Shown here: positions 51,401-61,439 of the stretch, in pieces
How the letters are laid out: the number at the start of each line of letters is the position of its first letter
Numbering within the stretch: the stretch's first letter is position 1
Source of the DNA: Lumnitzera littorea
Taxonomy: Eukaryota > Streptophyta > Magnoliopsida > Myrtales > Combretaceae
Assembly: GCA_024138015.1 (NCBI GenBank)
Contig: JAMXBB010000012.1
Location: 18,850,458-18,914,457, forward strand
Direction: 5' to 3'
DNA length: 64,000 bases
Position numbers and translations under genes: made by a program
The notes under the pieces: generated by a model
Seen by the model: only the letters and a program-made list of their open reading frames with translations
What the model was told of the DNA's origin: nothing
Databases searched by the model: none

Positions 51401-53010
51401 CTCATCTAAATACTCCATTTCTCATAGTTCTTGCCGTCTAAGATTGGTAAAGATGTTGTTAAAGTCCCTAACTGATTTACCATTGTAAAGTAGCAATAAC
51501 TATCCTTGATTCACCCTTGCACAATGGATCTTTGAATAGTGGCTTTGATACTACTATTAAGAATTGCTGTAGTTGTTGAGAATTATTGTAGACTTAATTA
51601 ACAAGAACAGAAATAGAACAACAGTAACGCAAAATACTATATACAAATTTATGTATATTTGCCTCATGTTTCATTTCTTTCTTGTAGTCAACACTTAATT
51701 TCTCACTTTGTTTTCTATACACACTATTAGTGCACTCACTTGTTAATGCATTGTACACACACAATCTTGCACTGTTTCATGTGCACATTGTTTTGCACAT
51801 ACTTTTCTTTAACTGTTAACCAACAGCAACTTCCTATTTATATTATAGCATAATTAGTTATATCTATTAACTACACTATCTTCTAACTATAATAGGATAC
51901 AGTTAGTTGCACTATAAGATTTGTATTATACTCTTCCAATACCTTAAGTAAAGGCATTCAAAGTGATAGAAAATTCAACATCATTTTCGCCCGTCATCAA
52001 ATACATAATAAAAACTAGTTTATTTTATTATCATCAACTGCAATGCGTATGTGAAGCAAATAGTGTAGTTGACTGGCTAGCGGCAACAGCAAGGAAGGAC
52101 GAAGAAAGAAGGGGACCCCTGTTTTTTGTGCCTCCTGAGGCTTTACTATTAATGTTAACTATGGACCGTTGTTGTGTATAAAGTAGAGAGACCGCAGTCC
52201 CATGCAATACTTAGTATCTTTTGTGTTTACGTCGTATATGGGACTGTTTGCAGTTTCTGTTGTTTGATAGTGTTTGGTTGGTCTATGTACTGTATAAAAG
52301 CTAATGTATGAAATCCTTTATCAATCGAAGAAAAAAAAAAAATTGCAATGCAGACGGCTTTCAACATTTTTTTTGGATTCTTCTGCAGAATTGTGTGGTC
52401 TAGATATGATTTATTGACTGACATATAATATCTCCTACCTTGTAGGTCCCATCAATTTTATATTATTATTATCATTATTATCGTTATTCTTAGTAATTGG
52501 CACGTACCAAGTTGGGTCGGAATCTCGGGGGACTCTGATTTTTATAGCCTTGGCAAGACTCAGTTCATTGGAGCAATAGACACGTGGACAAGCAGTCCAT
52601 CAATCTTCATAATATTAATGCTATATAGGAAGTTAGATTAGTAAGTGGTCCGGTTACTTTCATGTGATCCTACATTTTAATTCAATTTTTTTGTATGACA
52701 CACATTCAATGAAAGATAATACTTATATATATATATATTCCATTGGATCCATCGATCATCTCTAGTGAAAGACAACTCGCTAAGAAAATTTAATGTAGTT
52801 AATATATATTTAGTTACTTTCATACTATTTATATTTATATTACATGATTTAATGATGCTTTATGAAAGTCAAACAGCTCATACAAACCTATTGGGAATGA
52901 TTACTTTTCATTTGACCGTGTTTTATTTTTATGTGCAGTCTCGTCAAGTAACTCCTGCTGACCATCCGAAAAAGCACAAGCTCCATAGGACCTTAACAGC
53001 TCCATTTTAA
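45452..53010 (+). CDS. FD: FD-type bZIP transcription factor, florigen (FT) partner
   Basis: Three exons, 45452-45874, 46659-46736 and 52939-53010, give 190 aa. All junctions are phase 0 with GT..AG borders. Residues 8-16 (MEDVIWKDI) match the N-terminal WKDI motif of FD proteins. SLLDFL is at 44-49 and LSLGLG at 69-74. The basic region is RHKRLMKNRESSARSREKK (122-140), with the invariant N129-x7-R137. A short zipper follows with L147, L154 and I161. The last exon ends RTLTAPF (184-190), the SAP motif. In FD, phosphorylation of its Thr/Ser (here T187) allows 14-3-3 binding and assembly of the nuclear florigen complex with FT, which turns on floral identity genes. Unusual points are a short protein (Arabidopsis FD is about 285 aa), EKKQVY where FD usually has ARKQAY, and a TE-filled 6.2-kb intron 2. 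The start could instead be the second Met at 45473. An FD paralogue or FDP-like member cannot be excluded. Confidence 0.92.
46984..47368 (-). repeat. 3' LTR of the copia element
   Basis: It runs TGTTAAGAATTGCTG to CCAATACA and matches 51555-51940. Confidence 0.92.
47473..49992 (-). pseudogene. copia pol: integrase, reverse transcriptase, RNase H
   Basis: From right to left, the GAG-pre-integrase and zinc part (CERCQFGKQSR) runs into the integrase core start (IYLDVCGSFEV, FVTFVDYFSKK) at 49720-49992. The late integrase part (AHLKVFGSLCFIHVPD) is at 49186-49431. RT starts at 48844-49155 (ALKDSRWLSAMEEELKSIEKN). The RT core at 48280-48708 has FQLDVKSTFLNRPLEEEVYV, ALYGLKQAPRAWN and the active site LYVDDLLVM. 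RT continues at 48056-48283 (LGALSYFLGFEF). RNase H is at 47473-48039 (DTDWCEDKVDRKSTSGYV, SSCEAKYVS). The YVDD box is intact, but several stops and frameshifts split the polyprotein. Confidence 0.9.
50430..51483 (-). pseudogene. copia gag and protease
   Basis: Gag opens with a Met at 51483 (MVNQLGTLTTSLPILDGKNYEKWS), then a stop, then a UBN2-like segment at 51160-51405 (EAMKRNCKALFYIHQCV). A basic stretch lies at 50656-50874. The zinc knuckle near 50580-50625 reads CYNCQRFRYFVDEC, with the zinc-binding His changed to Tyr. The protease site near 50440-50470 reads WYLDTRCSNHM, where DTG has become DTR. Confidence 0.8.
51540..51554 (-). other. primer binding site of the copia element
   Basis: The minus strand reads AGTATCAAAGCCA directly inside the 5' LTR, a mutated copy of the initiator-tRNA-Met site TGGTATCAGAGCCA. 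Confidence 0.7.
51555..51940 (-). repeat. 5' LTR of the copia element
   Basis: This is the partner of 46984-47368. The last three bases (ACA) appear to be missing where it meets the ACCTT duplication. Confidence 0.9.
52047..52343 (+). mobile_element. 5'-truncated LINE tail in FD intron 2
   Basis: The plus-strand reading from 52047 gives VCEANSVVDWLAATARK, then FFVPPEALL. This resembles the end of the RNase H-like (RVT_3) domain found at the C-terminus of many plant LINEs and related proteins. An untranslated tail and a poly-A-like end (about 52328-52342) follow. TGCAATGC occurs on both sides (52039-52046 and 52344-52351), as expected for a target-primed insertion. The piece is only about 300 bp, so the family cannot be named. 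Confidence 0.6.
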
Positions 53011-53389
53011 GAAGCAAGAAAAAGCGATCCTAATTCCTGAGACTGCCTTTAGGAAACTTGAAGGAAGGACGATCGAGCAATGTCAATCAAAATTTATAAT
53101 GGTAGTGACGGGTGAGCTGTACTCAATTACCAGAGTCGTCATCATCACTGATAATCATTGTTTATACGGAAGAATGTTGGGGTCCTGTTTTTTTCGGATT
53201 TTAATGGTTTAATTATACTCTGTTGGAAAAGACATTTCACAATATTGTACGTATAATAATTAGTATCTTAACATGTGAGATTATTATTGATGCATACTCT
53301 ACTATCAATGTTGGTGTGTTGTGCTCCTGTGTAATATGGTTTAGGTATTATCATCTTTAGGTTTTGATTGAGGAAGGATTAATTGAAAT
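53011..53389 (+). other. 3' flank and probable 3' UTR of the FD-like gene
   Basis: No coding sequence. It is expected to hold the 3' UTR and polyadenylation site. AT-rich stretches with 'aataat' lie near 53250-53265, but no canonical AATAAA could be assigned. Confidence 0.4.
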
Positions 53390-54879
53390 TGGGCTTTATG
53401 CTCTTGGATAAGCTTGCAAGAAAAAGAATAATGAAAAATGTTAAAGTATTGTCCAAAGTGTTTATTTTGATGCTCAAGTTAATAGGATGTATAAAGAAAG
53501 TAAGAATATTTGAATACAAAGAAAAATATTAAGTATGTAAAGTATTAAGTGGTTTATTGTTAGATGATGGTTTAATATTTATAAATGAATAGAGCTAGTG
53601 GCTAGAAAGTCATTAATAGGCAGAGTATATGTCCATAAGTTATGGATAATGGAGATGTGTAATTTGACGTAGCCTTAGATTGTAGGAGGTGTTTACTGAT
53701 TAGGTTTTTGAGCCTTATCCTTATCTATTAGCCGTTGAAGCTTGTAATATATGGGCAGGTTATCTACTGGGCTTAGGCCAAAGTGGACTAACACAAGTAA
53801 AGAGGTTGAACCAAATCGAAAGGGAGTTGGGTTATGAGTGTAGGCAGGATGGCATGGACTTGAGAGGCGCATGCCTAAGATATCCTATCAATACTTGCAA
53901 CCCCCTACATATACATGCACTCTCATTGCCGAAGTAAAGGCAAAGAGAAAAGATGGATGGATTTCTTAAGCATATAGCCAAGTTAGACTTGAAGCACTCA
54001 TGATAGCTTGGTAACTTATGTGAGGAATTGCAATGTTGACACTTTTGGAGAGGCTAGTTGATATGGTGTGACAAATGTCCAAACAAAGGAGACGTTGAAG
54101 AGGGGAATCGAGATGATAATGTGTGAGGGCAAATAGAGTGAGGTGATCCGAGGAGACTACACAAAGTCAAAGTGGAATGCTTATATGCCAAGCTGGATGG
54201 GTAGCCTAAGGTGGATAATTAATGGGGCCAAGTTAGGCACTCAGAGTCGAGGTGAAGATTCAATAGGTTGGGCACTTCAGATAGTAAGGGTGTAGAGCAG
54301 AGGTGCTAAGTATAAAGAGGCATTAAATGGTTTAAGTTGGTAGGATTGATCAGGTTAACCATTATCCAAGCGGCTCCCATTCGTTCGTCTTAAGGCATAA
54401 TGTTGTTGAAGTGCTGAGGAAGCTCTTTTGATGACATGGAAGTTGAGAGGGCCTTGGGAAAACTTCTTGTGAGCGCTAAATTTTTAAATTCTCTCTTTAT
54501 TGTGCTCTTTTATGGTGTAGTTAATGTAGCATGACAGATGTTATGTCATTGCAGACTTGTATGCAATCACAAATGTTTTGCTTTTTGAATGTAGCCATCC
54601 GATGAAAACCATCACTACATGTTTGTATCATAATGCGTTTGGGGATTTGTACTTATACAAATCCCTACAACTGCCAATTTTCTTCCCTAAGCATTTGAAC
54701 TATAAATACCTTTAACACTCGTGTAGATTGCTCTTTTGCAACTATTTTTATCTTACTTTCTCATTGTAACCTAAGCGTTTTTATTCCTTTCTTCTTTGGT
54801 AGAGCTTTCTTTGAAACTTTCACATCACCTTTCTTCCTTCACAAAACGTCACAAATACGAATACATTTACGTGAGTGCA
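53390..54879. mobile_element. probable LTR or promoter-bearing end of Tat element C
   Basis: Non-coding. Near its right end it has TATAAATA (54707-54714) and then a CT/T-rich stretch leading directly into the plus-strand extra ORF of element C. It would be the outer (3') end of the minus-strand element. The partner LTR would lie beyond the window, so this cannot be confirmed here. Confidence 0.4.
54707..54714 (+). promoter_or_regulatory. TATA box upstream of the element C extra ORF
   Basis: TATAAATA is followed by 'ctttaacactcgtg', then T/C-rich sequence. It stands about 170-180 bases before the first readable codons of the plus-strand ORF. Confidence 0.4.
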
Positions 54880-57800
54880 TGTGAGCAAAAGTAAGGAAAC
54901 TACCATGAACTAGGTTCCAAGGAACTTTATCGTAGGTGAACTCCCTAGCTTGATCGTTCGGTTACCACGGCTAGATGAGAGGGTAGCTTTGCTTTTAGGC
55001 AAGCACTTTGTAGTCTATGAGGAGTTTCTGTAGCATGGGTTATGCTTACCCTTCATCGGCTTCAAGAAGCAATTGTTCAATGACCATCATTGTTGCCCTT
55101 ATTAAATACCTCTGAATGAGTGGATGTTACTAAAGGCTTTCTAAGCCTTATGTGAATAGTTTATGGTGAGAACTACACTTGAGCTCTTCAACCACTTTTA
55201 TCTATGGAAAAATTTTGAGTAGGTGGAGCTGCCTCCAGAATTGCATTAGGAAGAAGTTGTTTGGAGGCTTGAACTCATTAGTGCAAAACTAGCAGGACAA
55301 GTTTTTAGTGGTAAAGCTACCCCAAATTGTTAACTTATGGACTTAGTGGACTTTACTGGAGCATAGAGGAAGCTTAGCCCAAACAATGTAGAGGCTTGTT
55401 AAGAGATGGAGGCCTTCATGGCTTTGTGGCATGATAAGGAAACTCACACTAAAGAGACCTTTTGGAGATACTTCCGTTTGTTGATCTTTGAGTTGTTTTT
55501 GAGTATGGAAAGAGTGGTCATGAACAAATGGTTAAAAGGTATAGATCCATCCTTGATGTGAGTTGTCCTTTCTATCATGCCAATGTGGGCTTGCTTGAAA
55601 CTGTACTTCATATGTGGTGTTTTTAAGGAATAATGGGTCTTTCTCGCCTGTACTGGTCAAGGTAAAGTTTTGTAAGTAAGTGCGATGTGTTTGTCTTATG
55701 TTGATATAACTTGTTTGATTCTTTACAGGTGAAAACTTGGCTCAGGCGGCTAAGGTTCCATGCCCTTTTAGGCCAAAGCTACTAAAGGGACATCGAGGTA
55801 AAGCTAACCTAGCCAAGAAGGCTACTGACCCTAAGAGCTAGACTGAGGTAAGACAAGTAAGGTTGACTCACCATTTGTTCCTTAAGGGATTCTTGTCCAT
55901 AGAGCTTCTATGAAAGTCATGGTTGCTGGCCCTCTAGGCACTCTCCCTTGCAACTAAAACCATTCCCCCATTTAAGCCCATTGTAGTAAGGGATGAGGAT
56001 AAACCCCAACCACCACCACCCCCCTCTCCCCTCAAAAGACAAAGGAAAGAGGCTTAAGACTAGCTTTGCTAAAGGACTAGTGAGCCAAAAGAGGAAGCTT
56101 CCTAAAGAAAAGAGGAAAGAGGCATCGGCCTCAAAGAAATCTAAGCTACCAATGTTACCTGGCAAACCATTGTCCATATGGCTCTCATCTGGTTGTATGA
56201 GTCGAAGGATACTCAGCTCTATGAGGGGGGCTTGAAGTTGGATACCAAGCAGTATGAGGGGAAGATCTTCCAACATTAGTACGGAATTTAGAGTGGCAAT
56301 ATAACACTGCATCATTAGGCTCTCATCTTGGAGGCATCGATGGGGTCTTATACCCTCGTTAAATGGAGCATCCTGGAGATGAAATCACCATGCCAATTAA
56401 ATGAACCCCTTGAATTGGGAGGCTACTTCAGCTACTTAAACTGTCATGTGCATGTTTGTCACTACAAGTTGCTCCTTTTAAGGTAATGTTTTTCTAAGTC
56501 TTCTTTTCGTTGCTAACGTTACCCTTCTTAATGTGTAGTATCATGGTTAGGTGGTGCTATAGGTTAATCGTTACAAAGAGACGTTGGTTAAGGTAAAAGA
56601 TCTCCAATTGATTGTGCTTATTGTATGGGAGGATTTAGAAGAGGTAAAGTCTTCTTCTAAGCGAGTATGTAAGAAATTTCATAAGGCTAACCGACGTTTG
56701 CATCATTGCTATGTGCAAAATGTTGCTCTAGAAGTCATGCTACAGAAGGAAAGGGAAGGTCGACAAGAGGCTAAGGAGATTAGCAAAGAGGCCAGAGTAC
56801 TGATGGCTTAACTGGAAGAGGAGCACAAGCTTAAATGTGAATTCTTTAAGAAGCTAGATGAGGAGAGGAGGGCTAAGGCAAAGCTTGACTAATGCAATCT
56901 GGAGCTAAACGCATTGGTCTCTAAGCTACAAACTAAGCTGGTGATGAAGGCAACTGAATGTGACTCTACCAAAAACACTTTGCTGGAGCTAGCCGATCAA
57001 AAGGTCAAGTTAGAGTAGAAAATTAAGGGGCTTTTCAAATAGGCTAAGGAGATGAAGGAGCTCATCACCGATCTAGAAAAAGATAAGGTGCTTAGCAAGG
57101 CTGTTGAGGAGAAGGCTATAGAGAACTCTTTTAAATTATGACAGTAGGTTGAGGAGTGCTAGGATATTGTCATTGAGTGTAGTCAAGAGATTCGTTAGAA
57201 TGTCTTAGAAAATAATCTCGATCTTGACTTAGGCTTTCTAGATTGGTTGGAAGAGCTCACATACAAAAAAGAGAGGGTAGCCCAGGCAAGAGAGAAAGAT
57301 GTTGCCTGAGCAGCTGATACAAAATTATTCGATCTAGTCTAAATTTTACAATAAAGTTATGAATATTAATAAAAATGATCTCGTGAGTTTAATTTTAAGA
57401 AAATATGTAATAAAATGATTAATTAATATAATATCAAATTTTATGGAAATTGTCTATTGTTTAATGGAAACGCTTAGAACGAATTCCTATAATCAATGAA
57501 TTGATAGAAATAAACTATAGGCACACTGAAAATCACAAAATAACTTAAATAATATTTAGGAATATTTAATTGTACCATATATGAATTTACATGTAAGTAG
57601 AAATACGCGAAATATACCAAAATAATGTTAGTTAATTAAAAAAAATGCAAGAATAATTAAAGAAAAATCAAGAAAATTATGGAATTGTCTAAAATTGAGG
57701 CATGACAGCTTGGAATTAAGTAAATAAAAGCAACCAATTAAATTAAGATAAACAAAAAGTAAATTGGAAGAGAATAATGAATAAATATCAAGTGAAAGTT

Positions 57801-60609
57801 GGAAGAAAAGAATCAAACCAGCCCTATAGATACCTGAAAATTTTTCAAAAGCTCATTTGGTCAATTGGGAGAGCAAAAAAATTAGAGAGAATAAAAAATT
57901 TTAAGGTTTAGGTTTAGCTGCAAAAAATTACAAAAATCTATGTAGTTAAGGTCATAGAAGAGAACCACCACTTAACAGCAACCTGGGAGAGGACGGCCAC
58001 CACTACCATACAGTGGTGGTAACACCCAAGCTGACTGATAAGGCCTTGGTGGTCGGAGCAACTAACTCTGATAAGTTATAATTTCCTCCCGATTTTTCTT
58101 AAATTGTTAAAAATATTAAAAATACTTGAATAATTATGAATCTTGTTATTATGAGATATTTAATATGTAGATTTAGAGAAAAATTTTATTTTAATGAATT
58201 TATGTTTAAAAATATACTCTCCTTAAGAAATCATGCAAAACCAAGCATGTTTTAAATTAGAAATAAATAGACTTAAGAGTGTAGTTTTGGACTCAAAATT
58301 TTTGTATAGACTACTTAGGTGATATAGAATAGTACCATGAAGCTCTTTTTCAAAAATTAATTTTCAAAATGTTTAGACAATGTTTAAGCCATAAAATAAT
58401 GCATAAAATGAGTAATTTTAAAAGGATAATTTAGTAATTAAAAGGATAATTTATGGTATAATTATGTGTTTTAGGATGATGAAATCTAATGGAATATAAT
58501 ATTTATAGCATTTAGGTTGTTAAATGTAATTATTGGGGTATTATATAGTAAATATGTAATAAGTAAAAATTGTAAATTTTAAGTTAATTTTTAATTTAGG
58601 ATAATTAGGTGTAAAATCTGATTTGGGCTGAATTTAAATATTTTGAGATGTTAATCAATGTTGGGAGATGATATTTGAAGTGATAAGATTATTATATATA
58701 TATTATGTATATATTAGGTGATAATGTATAATATGCAAATATAATAAATAAATGAGTAGGAAAATATTATGTTAAAATTGACATTCTAATAATAATAAAA
58801 ATATGTAATAAATCTAGTAGGAAACTTAAATTAGGGTAATTATATAAAAAATATAATATTTTCTCACTATGGGAGTAAATTCGATAGTTAAATTAATATT
58901 AGGATATACAGTGTGGACAAGAAAATTGGTTAAAGACTAAAAAACGATATTTAAGATATCCGAAGTTAATGTGATTAATTTCACATTATGAGTTAGAATG
59001 ATTTTCTAGGATTACGTATAAAATCCCTAATCGAAAATTGAGTTAAAAACCTAATTTAGAAACCGATTTAAAAAATTGAATTAAAACTTAACCTAAATTA
59101 GGAATAATTGTAAAAAACTTAAAAAAACTTGGATAATTAAGTATGTTAAACCCTAAACTAAAGATAATATAAAAGTACTATAGAGTTTTTATAAGATGGT
59201 TATATATATACTGAAGTATTATAGAGATTTTTGGAGATGGCTGGTGCGAGTCGTACCTCGAATGAGTAGGCAAGGAGTCTAGGTAAATTAGGATTAATAC
59301 GTTGCTGTATTTTAGAGTAGTAATTTGTACTACTTAGAGGCTTGAAATTGTATTTGATTGTGCTTGTTAATTAGTTGGTTATGTGCATGTGCTTGTTCTA
59401 AGCTACTAATATGATTACTAACTTGCTACTTTGGCTTGTATTTGTGTGATTTGATTGAAATGATTGAATACCTCACACCAGATTTAACTAATATTTGACT
59501 CATAAATCTAAACTAGACCTGTGTAACAACCTATTAGAGGAATATTAGGATTTTTCAACCAAATACCGACCCTTTTGAAATGGATGGCACTAGATAGCAT
59601 AATTGGTTTATTTTCAATCCTTAGTTGAACTAAGTGACATGTAAGGAGGTTGCGGCAAGAGTGAAGTCAATGGCTCGAAGATAGTTGTGGAAGGAACAGT
59701 GTCTTCATTATACAAGCCTAGGTTTGGTCATAAGCTGTTGCATTAATGGAAACTCTTCAACTCAGATTACAGCGGGTGCAATTTCCCTAATCTCACAATG
59801 GGTTAGACAACGTTATGCGATGACATTTGCTTGAATATGTATTACACATAATAATTTAGTTAATAACCCTATTTGTGTTTGTTGTATGATTTTAAGTTTC
59901 TGTCCCAACTTACTAAGCTATGGTTACTTACATTCCTATAGACATTATTGCAAGTATTAGCTAGAAAATGGCCTATATTTACCCTGAAACTAGTAGCTGG
60001 TGGATCCTAGGAGGTAAGAAAATACATGTGAAGCACAGATATATCTTTAAGTTCTTAGCTCTTATTTAGAATATTTCATTTTCAAATAATGTATCATTTA
60101 GGAAGTATAGGACAATAAAACCTTATGAACAATATTTGTAATACTTAAATTTTAGTATATGTATATATTTCCATACTTTCTTACGTAAATAACTTATTTA
60201 ATTTATGAACTATTTACTTTAAAGTAGATTAGTCATTGACACCTTGTATAGATTAAGTCTAAGATAGTAGTTATAAGGTTAGCTTCTATCCTAAAATGGT
60301 TTATACAGTGGAACTGTTATAATTCTACTACTTTGAGGCATGACACCTCCTACTATTAAGGATGGTCAAGACATTGCTCCATCTACCTCTACCCTGGTAG
60401 CTCAGTAAGAGGTTACTCCTAAGAGTGCTTCCAAGGATGATCAGGGCCGGGGTGATCCTCTTGTTGACATAAGCCAGCAGGCCTCAACCCCTCCCTCTAT
60501 AGCCCTAGGTAAGACATCTTAGGAGTAGAGATCATAAGTGAATCAGTCCTTCAAACATATTGACACGTTAGACTTCTCAGAGCTCTTGGAGCTTGCTGAT
60601 CCAAGATGA
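54880..60609 (+). pseudogene. extra ORF of Tat element C ('putative gypsy type transposon' protein with coiled coil), split
   Basis: The first part (54880-55660) reads, with a few stops, LPRLDERVALLLGKHFVVYEEFL..HGLCLPFIGFK, then a segment ending WKNFE. This resembles the 'putative gypsy type transposon' domain (Pfam PF04195). Two likely introns follow: about 55672-55728 (ending TTCTTTACAG) and about 56482-56539 (ending TTAATGTGTAG). The last part (56540-57316) is a long charged coiled coil (VCKKFHKANRRLHHCYVQN, LEEEHKLKCEFFKKLDEERR). A 3-kb insertion (57322-60342) breaks it, and the C-terminal piece resumes at 60347 (PPTIKDGQDIAPSTS, ending LLELADPR). It runs opposite to the pol at 61440-64000. 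Extra ORFs antisense to pol are known in some Tat-lineage elements. Its function is unknown. Confidence 0.65.
57322..60342 (+). mobile_element. long LTR-like block Y, copy 2, solo LTR within the extra ORF
   Basis: About 3.0 kb is homologous to 31567-34596 end to end, with no coding region. It interrupts the reading frame of the element C extra ORF between A-A-D and T-P-P-T. GATAC at 57317-57321 and GACAC at 60343-60347 may be a target-site duplication with one transition. With the homology edges they set the boundary, although the ends then lack TG..CA. If the LTR instead ends ..CATGACA, it stops at 60346. CpG sites present in copy 1 are mostly decayed here. Confidence 0.65.
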
Positions 60610-60879
60610 CAGATTACTATCCCCCTTATCCCTTTTTCTTTGTACTTGTTTATTTTTTCCTATATTTATGTGTTGAACATATTAGATGGAGATGCTGGCC
60701 TCAATCATGTAAATATTTTGAAGTAAGGAAATTAATTATTTTCAATTGGAGCTTTTTCTTTACTTTCTATCATCTAGTGTTGTTAATATCCTCTTGGTGT
60801 TGTAAATGTTCTAAGTTCTGCTAAGTAGTATAGCTTGACACTTAGTCATTGCATGCTTATACTTAATTGCTTGGTCGTA

Positions 60880-61370
60880 AATGCACATCTTATAAGGGAG
60901 TTCTTCCATTGCACAAAAGGTATTTCCCCTTACAGAGGTTACTCAATGGGGATTAGGTTCATGGTATTCTGACCTGCTTTAGTAATAGGAGTTCCTTAGT
61001 CATGTAAGGGGTGTTTCCCCTTACTGAGGTTATTCGATAAGGGTTATGTCGGTGGTGTTTTGACTTATCTTGGTAATTGGAGTTACTCAATTGTGGAAGA
61101 GGGGGTTTCCTCTTACCAAGGTTACTCAAAGGGGGTTAGGTTAGTGGCATTCTGACTTGCTTAGGTAGTAGGAGTCCCTCAGTTATGTAAGGGGTGTTTC
61201 CTTTTACTGAGATTACCTAAGGGGGTCAGGTTGGCATTCTAACCTACACAAGTAGTAGGAGTCCCTTAGTTGTCTAATGGGTGTTTCCCTTTGTTGAGGT
61301 TACTTGAAGGGGTTACATTGGTGGTGTTCCAATCTGCCTAGATAGTAGGTCTATTCACCCTTTGAGGACT
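60880..61370. repeat. tandem repeat array, unit about 86-93 bp, in element C
   Basis: About five copies carry GGGTGTTTCCCCTTACTGAGGTTACTC, GGGTTAGGTTGGTGGCATTCTGAC and AGTAGGAGTCCCTTAGTTATGTAA. The GTGTTTCC word occurs near 61011, 61104, 61195 and 61281. It lies between the extra ORF (plus) and the pol (minus), a typical site for tandem repeats in the Tat lineage, and shares no obvious sequence with the arrays of A and B. Confidence 0.88.
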
Positions 61371-61439
61371 AAGACTTAGTATGAGAGTAAGAGAAGGGAA
61401 AAAGTAAACATACACAACAAAGCATGAAGAATAGAACAT

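Larger units (their letters stand above)
46984..51940 (-). mobile_element. Ty1/copia element inside FD intron 2, antisense
   Basis: A 4.96-kb element with 385-386 bp LTRs is flanked by the 5-bp duplication ACCTT (46979-46983 and 51941-51945). On the minus strand the order is 5' LTR, PBS, gag, protease, integrase, RT, RNase H, polypurine tract (TTAAGGGGA next to 47369), 3' LTR. The integrase-before-RT order defines copia. The LTRs differ at roughly one base in seven over the first 120 bp that I compared, mostly C/T and G/A changes, so the insertion is old. Stops and frameshifts make it inactive. Confidence 0.93.
46737..52938 (+). other. intron 2 of the FD-like gene (6.2 kb)
   Basis: Donor AAG|GTGTGTGG, acceptor ATGTGCAG|TCTCG. 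About 80% of the intron is one antisense copia element, and a short LINE piece lies in sense. Without both, it would be about 0.95 kb. The intron separates the zipper from the SAP motif, so splicing across it is needed for a florigen-competent protein. Confidence 0.85.

Noticed and set aside
52765..52938. Coding extension upstream of the last FD exon (the frame is open from 52765)
   Set aside because: The stretch is AT-rich with a low-complexity hydrophobic translation and ends in a good acceptor (GTGCAG). FD proteins have no such segment.
55917..56315. Minus-strand open frame of 132 codons
   Set aside because: Overlaps the exon-like middle part of the plus-strand extra ORF. No family is recognised, and it is most likely a shadow.
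60606..60824. Plus-strand hydrophobic open frame of 72 codons
   Set aside because: Follows the end of the extra ORF, Phe-rich low complexity, no recognisable family.
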